DNA of 64,000 bases. It comes from DATBGO01 sp963785765 (GTDB lineage: Bacteria; Actinomycetota; Actinomycetes; Streptosporangiales; Streptosporangiaceae). Where the stretch lies: positions 806,001 to 870,000 of the forward strand of contig CAWAWM010000008.1 of the NCBI GenBank assembly GCA_963785765.1, read 5' to 3'. The translations under genes were made by a program, and so were the position numbers. This document shows positions 52,792 through 61,317 of this stretch, piece by piece (within the stretch, counting starts at the first letter, position 1; each line of letters starts with the position of its first letter). The notes under the pieces are model-generated. The model worked only from the letters and a program-made list of their open reading frames with translations. It was not told where the DNA came from and ran no database searches.

Positions 52792-52807
52792 GTTGATTAA
52801 AATCAAC
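52792..52807. promoter_or_regulatory. A/T-rich perfect palindrome between divergent synthase genes
   Basis: GTTGATTAAAATCAAC, 7-bp arms with a 2-nt centre in an A/T-rich patch (52775-52812) of otherwise G/C-rich DNA. It is 90 nt from the LeuA-like start and 99 nt from the citrate synthase start. The citrate synthase has its own DNA-binding-like N-terminus and may bind here (inference). Confidence 0.65.
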
Positions 52808-52905
52808 TTGTAACGGAGATCCAGACGGAATCTCCCTGGCGGAGTCTGGCTGCCGGAGCGCTAGTGAGGAAGCCGCAATGACGGAGTCTCAATGAGGAAG
52901 CCCCC

Positions 52906-54320
52906 ATGACGGAGTGGATCGGCGCCGCGGAGGCCGCCCGGCGGCTCGGCATCAAGCAGGCCAGCCTGTATTCCTATGTGAGCAGAGGCGTGCTGACCAG
53001 GCACCGCCGCGGGCCGGGCCGGGTCAGCCTGTTCGACGCCAGCGAGGTGGCCGGGCTGGCCCGCCGCGGGCGGCCGCGGCGCGCTCCCGGCCTCGGCGAG
53101 CTGGTCATCTTCACCGAGCTGACCGAGATCGCCGGGGACCAGCTCAGGTACCGCGGCCACGACGCGATCAGGCTGGCCACCGCCGGCAGCTTCGAGGACG
53201 TGGCCGGCCTGCTGTGGACGGGCGCGCTCGGCGGCGGGCCGCCCGCCGCCCGGTGGCGGGCCACCCGCGAGGCCATGGCCGCGGGCCGGGCGGCCCAGGC
53301 CGCGCTCCCGGACGGCACGCTACCGCTGGAACGGCTCCAGGTGATCGTGCCGGCGCTCGCCGCCACCGACCAGTTCCGGCTCCATCTGGACCCGCCGGCG
53401 GTGATCACCGCCGGGTGCGGCCTGATCGGCGGTATGGTCGACTGCCTGCCGACACCGGATCCGGCGCCCGGGACCGATTTCCTGCCCGGGACCGATTTCC
53501 TGCCCGGGACCGCCGCCCCGTCTGCCCGGTTTACTCCGTCTGCTGCCCTGTTTACTCCGTCTGTCCCGCCTGGGCCTGCCAGCCTAGCTGGGCCTGGCAG
53601 CTCTGCTGGGCCTGGCAGCTCTGCTGGCGCTGCCGCCCCGGATCTGCCGCCTGCATCGGCCAGCCGGCCGCGGACGGCAGCCCGATGGCCGCCCGGCTAC
53701 TGCCCAAACTCTGTCCCGGCCCGCCGCTGCCCGGCCTGGCCCGGGTCCTGTCCGCCGCGCTCGTGCTGCTGGCCGACCATGAACTGGCCGCTTCGACGCT
53801 GGCCGTCCGGGTCGCCGCCTCGGTGCGGGCCGATCCGTACGCCGTGGTCGGGACCGGGCTGGGCGCCCTCGGAGGCGCGCTGCACGGCGGGGCGGCGCTG
53901 GCCGCCGAGACCATGCTGAGTTCCGCTGCCGGTCCCGCGGATGCGCCGCGCGTGGTCGGGGACCTGCTCAGGCGCGGCGAGCGGATCCCCGGACTCGGTC
54001 ACTTCATCTACCAGACCGGCGACCCGCGGGCTGTTGCGCTGCTGAATCTGACCCGGGAGGTGGCACCGGCCGCCGAGCACCTGGCGGTGGCGGACGCGGT
54101 GCTCGCCGAGGCCAGACGCCGGGCGCTGCCCGAGCCGAACATCGATTTCGCGCTGGCGGTGCTCACCGGGGTGGCCGGGATGATTCCCGGTGCCGGCGAG
54201 GCCATCTTCGCGGTGGCCAGGACGGCCGGCTGGCTGGCGCACGCGCTGGAAGAGTACGCACGGGACTCGCCGATCCGGCCCCGTGGCATCTACACTGGGC
54301 CGCCCGCGCTGCTGTCCTGA
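52906..54320 (+). pseudogene. Citrate synthase family protein with N-terminal MerR-like HTH, frameshifted in a repeat-rich insert
   Basis: N-terminal HTH (residues 1-55, EWIGAAEAARRLGIKQASLYSYVSRGVLTRHR) precedes a citrate synthase fold, a known actinobacterial arrangement. First frame covers RYRGHDAIRLATAGSFEDVAGLLW and DPPAVITAGCGLIGGMVDCLP. A Pro/Ala/Gly insert of about 80 codons with three families of 18-21-bp repeats follows. Then the frame changes and the catalytic half continues: GALGGALHGGAAL (His), GLGHFIYQTGDPRA (His) and PNIDFALAVL (Asp). All three active-site residues exist but only if one base is restored between about 53440 and 53690. Confidence 0.8.
53467..53640. repeat. 18- and 21-bp codon-phase repeats inside the citrate synthase gene
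   Basis: Three copies of CCCGGGACCGATTTCCTG (53467 onward, last partial), two copies of a TTTACTCCGTCTG unit near 53530-53562, and three copies of an 18-bp GGGCCTGGCAGCTCTGCT unit (about 53571-53625). Likely cause of slippage and of the nearby frame change. Confidence 0.85.
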
Positions 54321-54343
54321 GGCCACGGAAGGGGGCCGTAGCG

Positions 54344-55717
54344 GTGATCGAGATCGTCACCATCGAGACGCCGTCCCTGGGCGATCGTGGCTACCTGGCG
54401 ACCGACGGCGCCGTCGCCATTGTGATCGACCCACAGCGGGACTTCGACCGGCTACTGGCCGTGGCGGCCGAGCGCGAGGTGACCATCACCCACGTGTTCG
54501 AGACGCACATCCACAACGATTACGTCACCGGCGGGCTGGCGCTGGCCCGGCAGACCGGCGCGCTCTATCACCTGAACGGTGCGGATGCGGTCGCGTTCGA
54601 GCGGACGCCGGTCGCCGACGGTGACCTGATCAAGGCCGGCGCGATGTTCGTGCGGGTCATCGGCACGCCCGGGCATACCTTCACCCATCTGTCCTACGCG
54701 CTGCAGGACGGCGACCAGGTCATCGCGGCCTTCACGGGCGGCTCGCTGCTGAACGGCTCGACCGGCCGCACCGACCTGCTCGGCGCGGCCCACCGGGCCG
54801 AGCTGGCCAGGGCGCAGTTCCGGTCGGCCCGGCGGCTGGCCGGTGAACTGCCGGAGTCGGCCACGGTCCGGCCGACCCACGGTTTCGGCAGCTTCTGCGC
54901 GGCTACGCCGACATCGGGGAAGTCCTCGACGATCGGCGACGAGAAGCGCGCCAACCCGGCCCTCACGATGGACGAGACCGAATACGTCGAGACGCTCCTG
55001 GCTGGCCTGGACGCCTATCCCGCCTATTACGCGCATATGGGCCCGGCGAACTCCGCCGGGCAGGCCGGGCCTGACCTGTCGTCGCCGCGGCCCGCCGACC
55101 CGGCCGAGCTGCGCCGCCGGATCGACGCCGGGGAGTGGGTCGTCGACCTGCGCTCGCGTACCGCGTTTGCCGCGGGGCATCTGCGCGGCTCGCTGCACTT
55201 CGAGTTCGGTGACAGCTTTGTGACCTACCTCGGCTGGCTGATCCCCTGGGGAACCCCGCTGACCCTGCTCGGCCAGACGCCAGCGGATGTCATCGCCGCG
55301 CAGCGGGATCTCGCGCGGATCGGCATCGACCGGCCGGGCGCGGGCGCCGGCCGCTCCCCCGAGGATTGGGCGGATGGCGGGCCGTTGCGCAGCTACCCGG
55401 TGGCTGACTTCGCCGCCTTCGAGCAGGCCCGTGACCAGGCTCCCGCGGTCCTGCTCGACGTGCGCCGCGTTCCTGAGTGGCGGTCCTCCCGAATCGAGGG
55501 CGCGCTGCACATCCCGCTGCACGAGCTGCCCGGCCGGATGGGCGAAATCCCCGGCGGCCGGATCTGGGTGCACTGCCAGAGCGGCTACCGGGCGTCGGTC
55601 GCCGCGTCGTTGCTGGACGCGGCGGGCCTGGACGTGGTGCTGATCGACGACGACTTCGGCTGCGCGGAGCGCTCCGGGCTGGCCAGCGCCCCGGCGGCCA
55701 CCAGCGCCCCGTCCTGA
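54344..55717 (+). CDS. Metallo-beta-lactamase-fold protein with two rhodanese domains (persulfide-dioxygenase-like)
   Basis: 457 residues. MBL fold first (1-230): ETHIHNDYVTGG, GTPGHTFTHLSY and RPTHGFGSFC give the iron/zinc ligands, but the third His of HxHxDH is Tyr and the usual FTGD is FTGG, as in many rhodanese-fused relatives. Two rhodanese domains follow: about 245-330 with no catalytic Cys (WVVDLRSRTAFAAGHLRGSLHFEF) and about 365-450 with WVHCQSGYRAS (Cys present). Probably handles persulfide or glyoxalase-type thiol esters. GTG at 54344, 24 nt after the citrate synthase stop. Confidence 0.85.
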   Translation: MIEIVTIETPSLGDRGYLATDGAVAIVIDPQRDFDRLLAVAAEREVTITHVFETHIHNDYVTGGLALARQTGALYHLNGADAVAFERTPVADGDLIKAGAMFVRVIGTPGHTFTHLSYALQDGDQVIAAFTGGSLLNGSTGRTDLLGAAHRAELARAQFRSARRLAGELPESATVRPTHGFGSFCAATPTSGKSSTIGDEKRANPALTMDETEYVETLLAGLDAYPAYYAHMGPANSAGQAGPDLSSPRPADPAELRRRIDAGEWVVDLRSRTAFAAGHLRGSLHFEFGDSFVTYLGWLIPWGTPLTLLGQTPADVIAAQRDLARIGIDRPGAGAGRSPEDWADGGPLRSYPVADFAAFEQARDQAPAVLLDVRRVPEWRSSRIEGALHIPLHELPGRMGEIPGGRIWVHCQSGYRASVAASLLDAAGLDVVLIDDDFGCAERSGLASAPAATSAPS

Positions 55718-55788
55718 CGCCGGCCGGGGAATCAGACGGCGGCGCCCGGCATTCTTGCAGACAGGATTCGATCCCGGGGAGACCACAG

Positions 55789-56286
55789 ATGGCCGTACGC
55801 CGCCTTAACCACGCCGTGCTCTATGTGCGCGACCTGGCCAGCACCGTCGACTTCTACCGCGGCGCGCTGGGATTCGAGGTGCGCACCGAGATCCCCGGCC
55901 GGGCCGCTTTCCTGCGTGCGCCGGGTTCGGCCAATGATCATGATCTCGGGCTGTTCGAAGTCGGCGATGCGCCGCATCAGGAAAGTCCGTACCTGGGCCT
56001 GTATCACCTGGCCTGGGAAGTCGGCACGCTGGCCGAGCTGGCGCAGATCCGGGCCGAGCTGCAGGCGCGCGGCGCTTTGGTCGGCGCTAGCGACCACCGG
56101 GTGTCCAAGTCGCTGTACGCGAAGGATCCCAGCGGCATCGAGTTCGAGGTGATGTGGCGGGTGCCCGCCGAGGACTGGGACACCGAGATCGCCAGCGGTG
56201 CCATGATCGCGCCGCTCGACCTGGACGGCGAGCTGGCCCGCTGGGGTGACCGGGTCACCGGCGCCGCCGCCGGCTCGGTCACCTGA
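55789..56286 (+). CDS. VOC-family (glyoxalase/dioxygenase superfamily) protein
   Basis: 165 residues, two beta-alpha-beta-beta-beta halves. Metal ligands look kept: H8 in RRLNHAVLYVRDL, His in GLYHLAWEV (about 68) and Glu in GIEFEVMW (about 120). Related to extradiol dioxygenases; substrate unknown. ATG at 55789 with GGGGAG upstream. Confidence 0.88.
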   Translation: MAVRRLNHAVLYVRDLASTVDFYRGALGFEVRTEIPGRAAFLRAPGSANDHDLGLFEVGDAPHQESPYLGLYHLAWEVGTLAELAQIRAELQARGALVGASDHRVSKSLYAKDPSGIEFEVMWRVPAEDWDTEIASGAMIAPLDLDGELARWGDRVTGAAAGSVT

Positions 56287-56392
56287 CCGCCGCTGCGCCC
56301 ACTCAGGGCCCGATTCATGGCCGCTCGTGTCGTCGGCAGGGTGGCCGCTGGCCAGGGGGCGCTGGCTGAGGGACGCTGGCTGAGGGACGCCG

Positions 56393-57025
56393 TCAGCGGC
56401 CGATGGCCGGGCGGCCGTCGGAGCCTGGCGGCCGGGAGCTGGTCTCGATGGTCCCCTTGTAAGCGATGCCCCTGATGTGCACTATGGGCGCATCGTGGCT
56501 GAGCTGGCGTTCCCATTCCTCGTCGGGTGACCAGCCCTTGGTCACGCCGAAACCATCCATCTCGACCCGGACCCCGGGCGGCACCAGGATGTCGATCCGC
56601 GACTTGTAGGCGACCGCCAGCACGGTCGTGACCTGCGCGGTCAGCTCGGCCGCCCGCAGGTCGAGCCAGCCGCTGCCCTTATAGACCACGGACGTGAGGT
56701 GCTCGGGCACCCGCCAGCGGCCACCGCGCCTGATCGAGCTCTTCAGGGCGATCGCGAACCGCCCGGGCCGGGGGCCCGCACCCGCGGGGCGCGACGCCGG
56801 CGCCGCGGCTGAGGCCGCAGGCAGGTCCTCGACCAGACAGTCCAGATCCGCGCTGGTCCGCGCGGTCAGCGCCGCGCGCATCCGCTGGTCGAACTCCTGG
56901 TCATCGAGCCGCCGCTCCGCGAACGCCTCCTGCAGCCGCTGCGCGATCGCGTCCCGGTCCTGGTCCGACGCGCGGATGACCGGGGCGGGGGCCGGCGCTG
57001 GCGCTGGCTGGCCGGATGGCTCCAT
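56393..57025 (-). CDS. DUF1707 protein, copy 2, with LiaF-like C-terminal domain
   Basis: 210 residues. DUF1707 at the N-terminus (IRASDQDRDAIAQRLQEAFAERRLDDQEFDQRMRAALTARTSADL), a Pro/Ala linker, then a domain of LiaF-like/cell-wall-active-antibiotic-response type (VYKGSGWLDLRAAELTAQVTTVLAVAYKSRIDILVPPGVRVEMDGFGVTKGW). No transmembrane helix is visible, unlike copy 1. Convergent with VOC. Upstream GATATATC site is shared with copy 1. Confidence 0.87.
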   Translation of the reverse strand: MEPSGQPAPAPAPAPVIRASDQDRDAIAQRLQEAFAERRLDDQEFDQRMRAALTARTSADLDCLVEDLPAASAAAPASRPAGAGPRPGRFAIALKSSIRRGGRWRVPEHLTSVVYKGSGWLDLRAAELTAQVTTVLAVAYKSRIDILVPPGVRVEMDGFGVTKGWSPDEEWERQLSHDAPIVHIRGIAYKGTIETSSRPPGSDGRPAIGR

Positions 57026-57060
57026 CGATTCCTCCTGCTCACAGCACCGGCGGCACCATC

Positions 57061-57070
57061 GCGATATATC
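57061..57070. promoter_or_regulatory. GATATATC site upstream of DUF1707 copy 2
   Basis: GCGATATATC followed by TTA, 36 nt before the start codon. Shares CGATATATC with 28995-29003, also before a DUF1707 gene. Confidence 0.5.
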
Positions 57071-57114
57071 TTAACTGCTTCCCGGCGAGGCGGCCATGCC
57101 CTACGGGGCAATCG

Positions 57115-58287
57115 TCAGGAGCTCGCCGCGGCGAGCTCGGCGTAGAGGGCGGCCGTCTGCGCCGCGACCGCCTGCCAGCCGAACTCGTCGATGGCTCGTT
57201 TGCGCCCCAGCAGGCCCATCGCACCGGCCCGGTCGGCATCCCGGACCAGCGCGTTGATCGCGATGGCCAGGGCGTCGTCATCGTTGGGCGGCACCAGCAG
57301 GCCGGTCTCCCCGTCCGCGACCACTTCGGGGATCCCGCCCACCCGGGAGGCCACCACGGCGGCGCCGCAGGCCATCGCCTCCAGGTTCACGATGCCGAGT
57401 GGTTCGTAGAGTGACGGGCAGACGAACACGGTGGCGTGCGTCAGCAGCTGGATCACCTCGCGCTTGGCGAGCATCCCGGACAGCCAGATGACCCCGGACC
57501 TGTGCTCTCGCAGCAGCCCCGCCAGGGCGGCGACCTCGGCCTCCAGCTCCGGCGTGTCCGCCTGGCCCGCGCAGATGACCAGCTGCGCCGCCGGATCGAC
57601 ACGGTCGGCGGCCCGCAGCAGCACCGGCAGTCCCTTCTGCCTGGTGACGCGGCCGACGAAGACCACCGAGGGCCGGCCGGGATCGACGCCGTACCGGTCG
57701 AGCACGTCGGTGCCAGGATCGGGCGCGTACTCGCGGGTGTCGATCCCGTTGCGGATCACCCGGATCCGGTCAGGCTGGACCTCCGGGTACGCGGCCAGCA
57801 CGTCCGCCCGCATTCCGTCGGACACTGCGATGATGGCGGCCGCGGCCTCCACCGCGGTCCGCTCGCACCAGGACGACAAGGCGTAGCCGCCGCCGAGCTG
57901 CTCGGCCTTCCACGGCCGCAGCGGTTCCAGCGAATGGACCGTGACGACATGCGGGACCGAGTACAGCATCGCGGACAGGTGCCCGGCCAGGTTCGCGTAC
58001 CAGGTGTGCGAGTGGACGACTTCGGCGCCCGCCGCCGCCGCGGTCATCGACAGGTCCGTGGAGATTGTCTGCAGCGCCTGGTTCGCGCCGTCCAGGCGGT
58101 CCCACGGCTGGTGCGCTATCGCGCCGGGCCGGTCGGCGCCCTGGCAGTGCACGGTCAGGTCCACCAGGGAGCTGAGCTCCCTGGCCAGGTACGCGACGTG
58201 CACGCCCGCGCCGCCGTAGACGTCGGGCGGGTACTCCCTGGTGAACATGGCCACCCGGAGCTGGCGGCCGGATCCGGGCGGGGTCAT
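57115..58287 (-). CDS. glgM: GT4 glycogen/maltose-1-phosphate synthase (GlgM-type)
   Basis: 390 residues, GT-B fold family 4. MFTREYPPDVYGGAGVHVAYLARELS at the N-terminus and the C-terminal EPLGIVNLEAMACGAAVVAS (nucleotide-sugar-binding E-x7-E) fit the actinobacterial glycogen-synthase group, which includes GlgM that makes maltose-1-phosphate from ADP-glucose. The upstream glgC supplies ADP-glucose. Its start overlaps glgC's stop by 4 nt (ATGA). Confidence 0.9.
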   Translation of the reverse strand: MTPPGSGRQLRVAMFTREYPPDVYGGAGVHVAYLARELSSLVDLTVHCQGADRPGAIAHQPWDRLDGANQALQTISTDLSMTAAAAGAEVVHSHTWYANLAGHLSAMLYSVPHVVTVHSLEPLRPWKAEQLGGGYALSSWCERTAVEAAAAIIAVSDGMRADVLAAYPEVQPDRIRVIRNGIDTREYAPDPGTDVLDRYGVDPGRPSVVFVGRVTRQKGLPVLLRAADRVDPAAQLVICAGQADTPELEAEVAALAGLLREHRSGVIWLSGMLAKREVIQLLTHATVFVCPSLYEPLGIVNLEAMACGAAVVASRVGGIPEVVADGETGLLVPPNDDDALAIAINALVRDADRAGAMGLLGRKRAIDEFGWQAVAAQTAALYAELAAASS

Positions 58288-59522
58288 GCCGGCACCGCCT
58301 GGCCCTTGCCGACGACGGTGACGCCGCCGTCCGACACGAGGAAGCCGCGCGCCAGGTCATGCTCCTTGTCCACGCCGATCTGGACGCCCTCGGGGACGAT
58401 GACGTTCTTGTCCAGGATTGCGTCCCTGATCACGGCGTGACGGCCGATGTGCGTGTTGTGCAGTACGACGGACCGCTCCACCGTGGACCAGCTGTTCACC
58501 CGCACCCCGGGTGACAGGACCGCGCCGCGCACCAGCCCGCCGGAGACGATGACGCCGTTGCTGACGATGCTGTTGATGGCGCGCCCGATCCGGTCATCCT
58601 CGTCGTGCACGAACTTGGCGGGGGGCTGGGAAGGCACGTGGGTGAGGATCGGCCACAGGTCGTTGTACAGGTTGAAGACCGGGTGGACGGCACACAGATC
58701 CATGTGGGCGTCGAAATAGGAGTCGAGCGTGCCCACGTCGCGCCAGTAGCCCGCGTCCCGGTCGTCGACCCCGGGCACCTTGTTGTCGAGGAAGTCATAC
58801 ACCTGGGCGCGGCCCTGGGTGACCAGCATCGGGATGATGTCGCCGCCCATGTCGTGGCGGCTGGTCAGATCGGCCGCGTCCTGCCGCAACGACTCGATCA
58901 GCACCTTGGTGTCGAAAACGTAGATGCCCATCGAGGCAAACGCCTCGTCCGGGCGGTCCGGCAGGGCGGGCGGATCGGCGGGCTTCTCCAGGAACGCCTC
59001 AATGGTGCGGCCGTCCGGCGCGGCCTGGATCACCCCGAACGCCGTCGCATCCTTGCGCGACACCGGGATGGCCGCCACGGTGACGCCGGCTCCGGACTCC
59101 ACGTGCTGGTCGATCATCTGCATGGGATCCATCCGGAACACGTGATCAGCGCCGAAGACGGCCACGATGTCCGGCTGATCGTCGTAGATCAGGTTCAGCG
59201 ACTGGTAGATGGCATCCGCGGAGCCTGTGTACCAGTGCGGCCCGAGCCGCTGCTGGGCCGGCACCGGGGTGACGTAGTTGCCCAGCAGGCTGTTCAGCTG
59301 CCAGGTCGTGGTGATGTGCCGGTCCAGGCTGTGACTCTTGTACTGAGTGAGGACGCAGATCCGCCGGAAGCCGGCATTGACCAGATTGGAGAGGGCGAAG
59401 TCGACCAGCCGGTACAGGCCGGCGAACGGCACGGCCGGTTTTGCCCGGTCCTCAGTGAGCGGCGCCAGTCGCTTGCCCGCGCCTCCGGCCAGCACGACGC
59501 CGAGCACCCGTCGTTCCGCCAT
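58284..59522 (-). CDS. glgC: Glucose-1-phosphate adenylyltransferase
   Basis: 412 residues. Makes ADP-glucose from glucose-1-phosphate and ATP. GGAGKRLAPLTEDRAKPAVPFAG at the nucleotide site, GSADAIYQSLNLI, FGADHVFRMD and the left-handed beta-helix C-terminus (VVLHNTHIGRHAVIRDAILDKNVIV) are diagnostic. ATG at 59522 follows GAGGAGG; a longer reading adds five residues. Operon with glgM. Confidence 0.95.
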   Translation of the reverse strand: MAERRVLGVVLAGGAGKRLAPLTEDRAKPAVPFAGLYRLVDFALSNLVNAGFRRICVLTQYKSHSLDRHITTTWQLNSLLGNYVTPVPAQQRLGPHWYTGSADAIYQSLNLIYDDQPDIVAVFGADHVFRMDPMQMIDQHVESGAGVTVAAIPVSRKDATAFGVIQAAPDGRTIEAFLEKPADPPALPDRPDEAFASMGIYVFDTKVLIESLRQDAADLTSRHDMGGDIIPMLVTQGRAQVYDFLDNKVPGVDDRDAGYWRDVGTLDSYFDAHMDLCAVHPVFNLYNDLWPILTHVPSQPPAKFVHDEDDRIGRAINSIVSNGVIVSGGLVRGAVLSPGVRVNSWSTVERSVVLHNTHIGRHAVIRDAILDKNVIVPEGVQIGVDKEHDLARGFLVSDGGVTVVGKGQAVPA

Positions 59523-59539
59523 CCCGCACCTCCTCAACC

Positions 59540-59597
59540 TCCGCGGCCCCTGCCCCCTGGTGCGCTGCCCCCTGGTGCGCTGCCCCCCGGTGTGCTG
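59540..59597. repeat. 15-bp tandem repeat CTGGTGCGCTGCCCC upstream of glgC
   Basis: About three to four copies (TGCCCCCTGGTGCGC..., last one with GTGTGCTG). Lies in the glgC leader between 18 and 75 nt before the start. Confidence 0.8.
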
Positions 59598-59713
59598 TTC
59601 CTAGTGTCGCCTGATGCCGACGGGAACGATATGGCTGAAAGCCGACTAGCGGCAGAACTTATCCGAATGGTGCCTGGGCCGGGGCGCCTGGGGAGGTCCT
59701 GGCCCGCCGCCGG

Positions 59714-59732
59714 TTCACGGCGAGCGGGTGAT
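59714..59732. promoter_or_regulatory. Weak regulon-box-like sequence before glgC
   Basis: TTCACGGCGAGCGGGTGAT has the right spacing and a perfect right arm, but two core bases of the left arm differ and it overlaps the end of the methyltransferase gene. Listed for completeness. Confidence 0.2.
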
Positions 59733-60479
59733 TCGCATCTTGGACTGCTCGTGCGGTAGCTCTTCCCAGTCAGCCATAAAGGCGGCCTGCAGCCCGTGGG
59801 AGGCGGCGAGTGCGGTCAGTGTCTCCGTCCGGTAGTAGAAGTCCTCGCGCAGCACCTGATGCTCGGGTCCCTCGGTCCGGTCGAAGGTGAAATCAAAGAA
59901 CCCGCCGGGCGCCATGACCCGCCCAACGTGCGCCAGGCACTCGTCGATCACCTCGATGGGCGAGTGCGAGAACACGCTGTGCGCGTGGATCACGTCGAAC
60001 TGCCCGGAAGGCAGGAACGCAAACCGCAGGTCCCGGACCAGCGTCAGGTGCGCCAGCTTGGCTTGCAGGCCGTACTGGGCCACGGTGTCCTGGGCCGCCA
60101 GGAGTATCTCCGGCGAGATATCGATGCCGTAGTAATTGCCGGAATCGAGATGTTCGATGAACAACCGGCCCGCGCGCAGGTTTCCGCAGCCGATCTCGAG
60201 CATCCGCATGTCCGGCTTCAGGCCGTGGCCGAGCAGGTAGTCGAACTGCATCTGCCCGATCTTGAGCCACGAGTCATGGGTCTTGCTGCCCACCGCGCCC
60301 TCGCGGCTGCGGGCCGCGTCCGAGGCCATCACGGCCCGGTAGTAGCTCACGTGATCGCGGGTCCCGAGCCACAGGAATGCGTCGCGGGCCCGGCGGCGCG
60401 TGTAGGGGACGATATGGCCCGGATGCGTGGCGGCATACCTGATCTTGAAGGCGAGCCGGGAACGATCTTTCGCAGTCAC
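59715..60479 (-). CDS. Class I SAM-dependent methyltransferase
   Basis: 254 residues. SAM-binding MRMLEIGCGNLRAGRLFIEHL (motif I), YYGIDISPEIL (motif II), FDVIHAHSVFSHSP and GGFFDFTFDRTEG mark a Rossmann methyltransferase. N-terminal basic segment (KIRYAATHPGHIVPYTRRRARDA) as in sugar or lipid methyltransferases. GTG at 60479; no good ribosome site. Acceptor unknown. Confidence 0.87.
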   Translation of the reverse strand: MTAKDRSRLAFKIRYAATHPGHIVPYTRRRARDAFLWLGTRDHVSYYRAVMASDAARSREGAVGSKTHDSWLKIGQMQFDYLLGHGLKPDMRMLEIGCGNLRAGRLFIEHLDSGNYYGIDISPEILLAAQDTVAQYGLQAKLAHLTLVRDLRFAFLPSGQFDVIHAHSVFSHSPIEVIDECLAHVGRVMAPGGFFDFTFDRTEGPEHQVLREDFYYRTETLTALAASHGLQAAFMADWEELPHEQSKMRITRSP

Positions 60480-60517
60480 GACACCAGCGTAGGGATCGAG
60501 GCGGCGCAGCGCAGGCC

Positions 60518-60790
60518 TTACTCCGCAGGCAGTTCGTCGTCGCCGCCCAGCCGCTGGGCGGTCACGCGAGTGGCCAGCAGCCGGGCAGTATGCACGCCCG
60601 CGCCGATCAGGATGCCGAAGATGATCGCGTCGCGCAGTGCGACCTGGGGATCCTCGGGGTGCGCCGGGGGTTCCTTGCCGGTGATCTTCTTCCAGGCAAA
60701 GCCGATCGCCTTGCGGGCCCCGAAAGCGGCGATCATACCGACCACCGCGCTGACGGCCCGACCGCTCGAATCCGACCGCTTGCCTGCCAT
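60518..60790 (-). CDS. DUF4235 small membrane protein
   Basis: 90 residues. The order SAVVGMIAAFGARKAIGFAWKKITGKEPP then a second helix ALRDAIIFGILIGAGVHTARLLATR matches DUF4235, common in actinobacteria and of unknown role. ATG at 60790 with GGAGGG upstream. Confidence 0.9.
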   Translation of the reverse strand: MAGKRSDSSGRAVSAVVGMIAAFGARKAIGFAWKKITGKEPPAHPEDPQVALRDAIIFGILIGAGVHTARLLATRVTAQRLGGDDELPAE

Positions 60791-60819
60791 GCGACATCCC
60801 TCCGTTAGCTGTCTGCTGA

Positions 60820-61296
60820 TCATCCCACGGGGCTGCCGCCCGCGCGGGCCTGCGGTCGTGATCTCTGGATCGCGGCGGCCAGGTCGGCGGGGTGCCTGGT
60901 GCCGATCAGCCAGTATGGCGGCCCCTGATCTGGGGCGGTGACCTCGATGTACACCGCGACCGGCAGGTAGGGCCTGATCAGCAGAAAGGCGGACGGATCC
61001 GCCCGCGGGCCGCGCAGCGCCCGCGACTGCGCCTCGTCGAGGACCGCGACTTCGCCCGTTCCGGCGAGTGGCAAGTGGGCCGAGCCGGCTCGCAATTCCC
61101 CGTCATTCACCTCGATCGTGGCGGCGCCCCAGATCAGCAGCGCCGCAGCGCATCCGCCGCCGAACGCCAGATAACACGCAACTGCGACCAACATGCTGAA
61201 GCCCGCCCAGAGGGTGGTACCGAAGATGGCAGCGCAGACCATACCGGTCACCCACCAGGAGATCGGCGCGCGGAGCTGTTCGTGGTAGTTGCGCAT
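60820..61296 (-). CDS. DUF3093 membrane protein
   Basis: 158 residues: two or three N-terminal helices and a C-terminal domain with LRGPRADPSAFLLIRPYLPVAVYIEVTAP DQGPPYWLIGTRHP, diagnostic for DUF3093, usually found near dut. ATG at 61296, only 21 nt from the divergent ATG at 61318. Function unknown. Confidence 0.9.
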   Translation of the reverse strand: MRNYHEQLRAPISWWVTGMVCAAIFGTTLWAGFSMLVAVACYLAFGGGCAAALLIWGAATIEVNDGELRAGSAHLPLAGTGEVAVLDEAQSRALRGPRADPSAFLLIRPYLPVAVYIEVTAPDQGPPYWLIGTRHPADLAAAIQRSRPQARAGGSPVG

Positions 61297-61317
61297 TGGT
61301 CCACGGTAGTTGGTTAC

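Noticed and set aside
59714..59732. Regulon box before glgC
   Set aside because: Spacing fits but left arm is poor and it overlaps the methyltransferase stop; kept only as a low-confidence site.
59631..59759. 43-codon ORF starting MAESRLAAEL
   Set aside because: No ribosome site, and it overlaps the end of the methyltransferase gene on the other strand.
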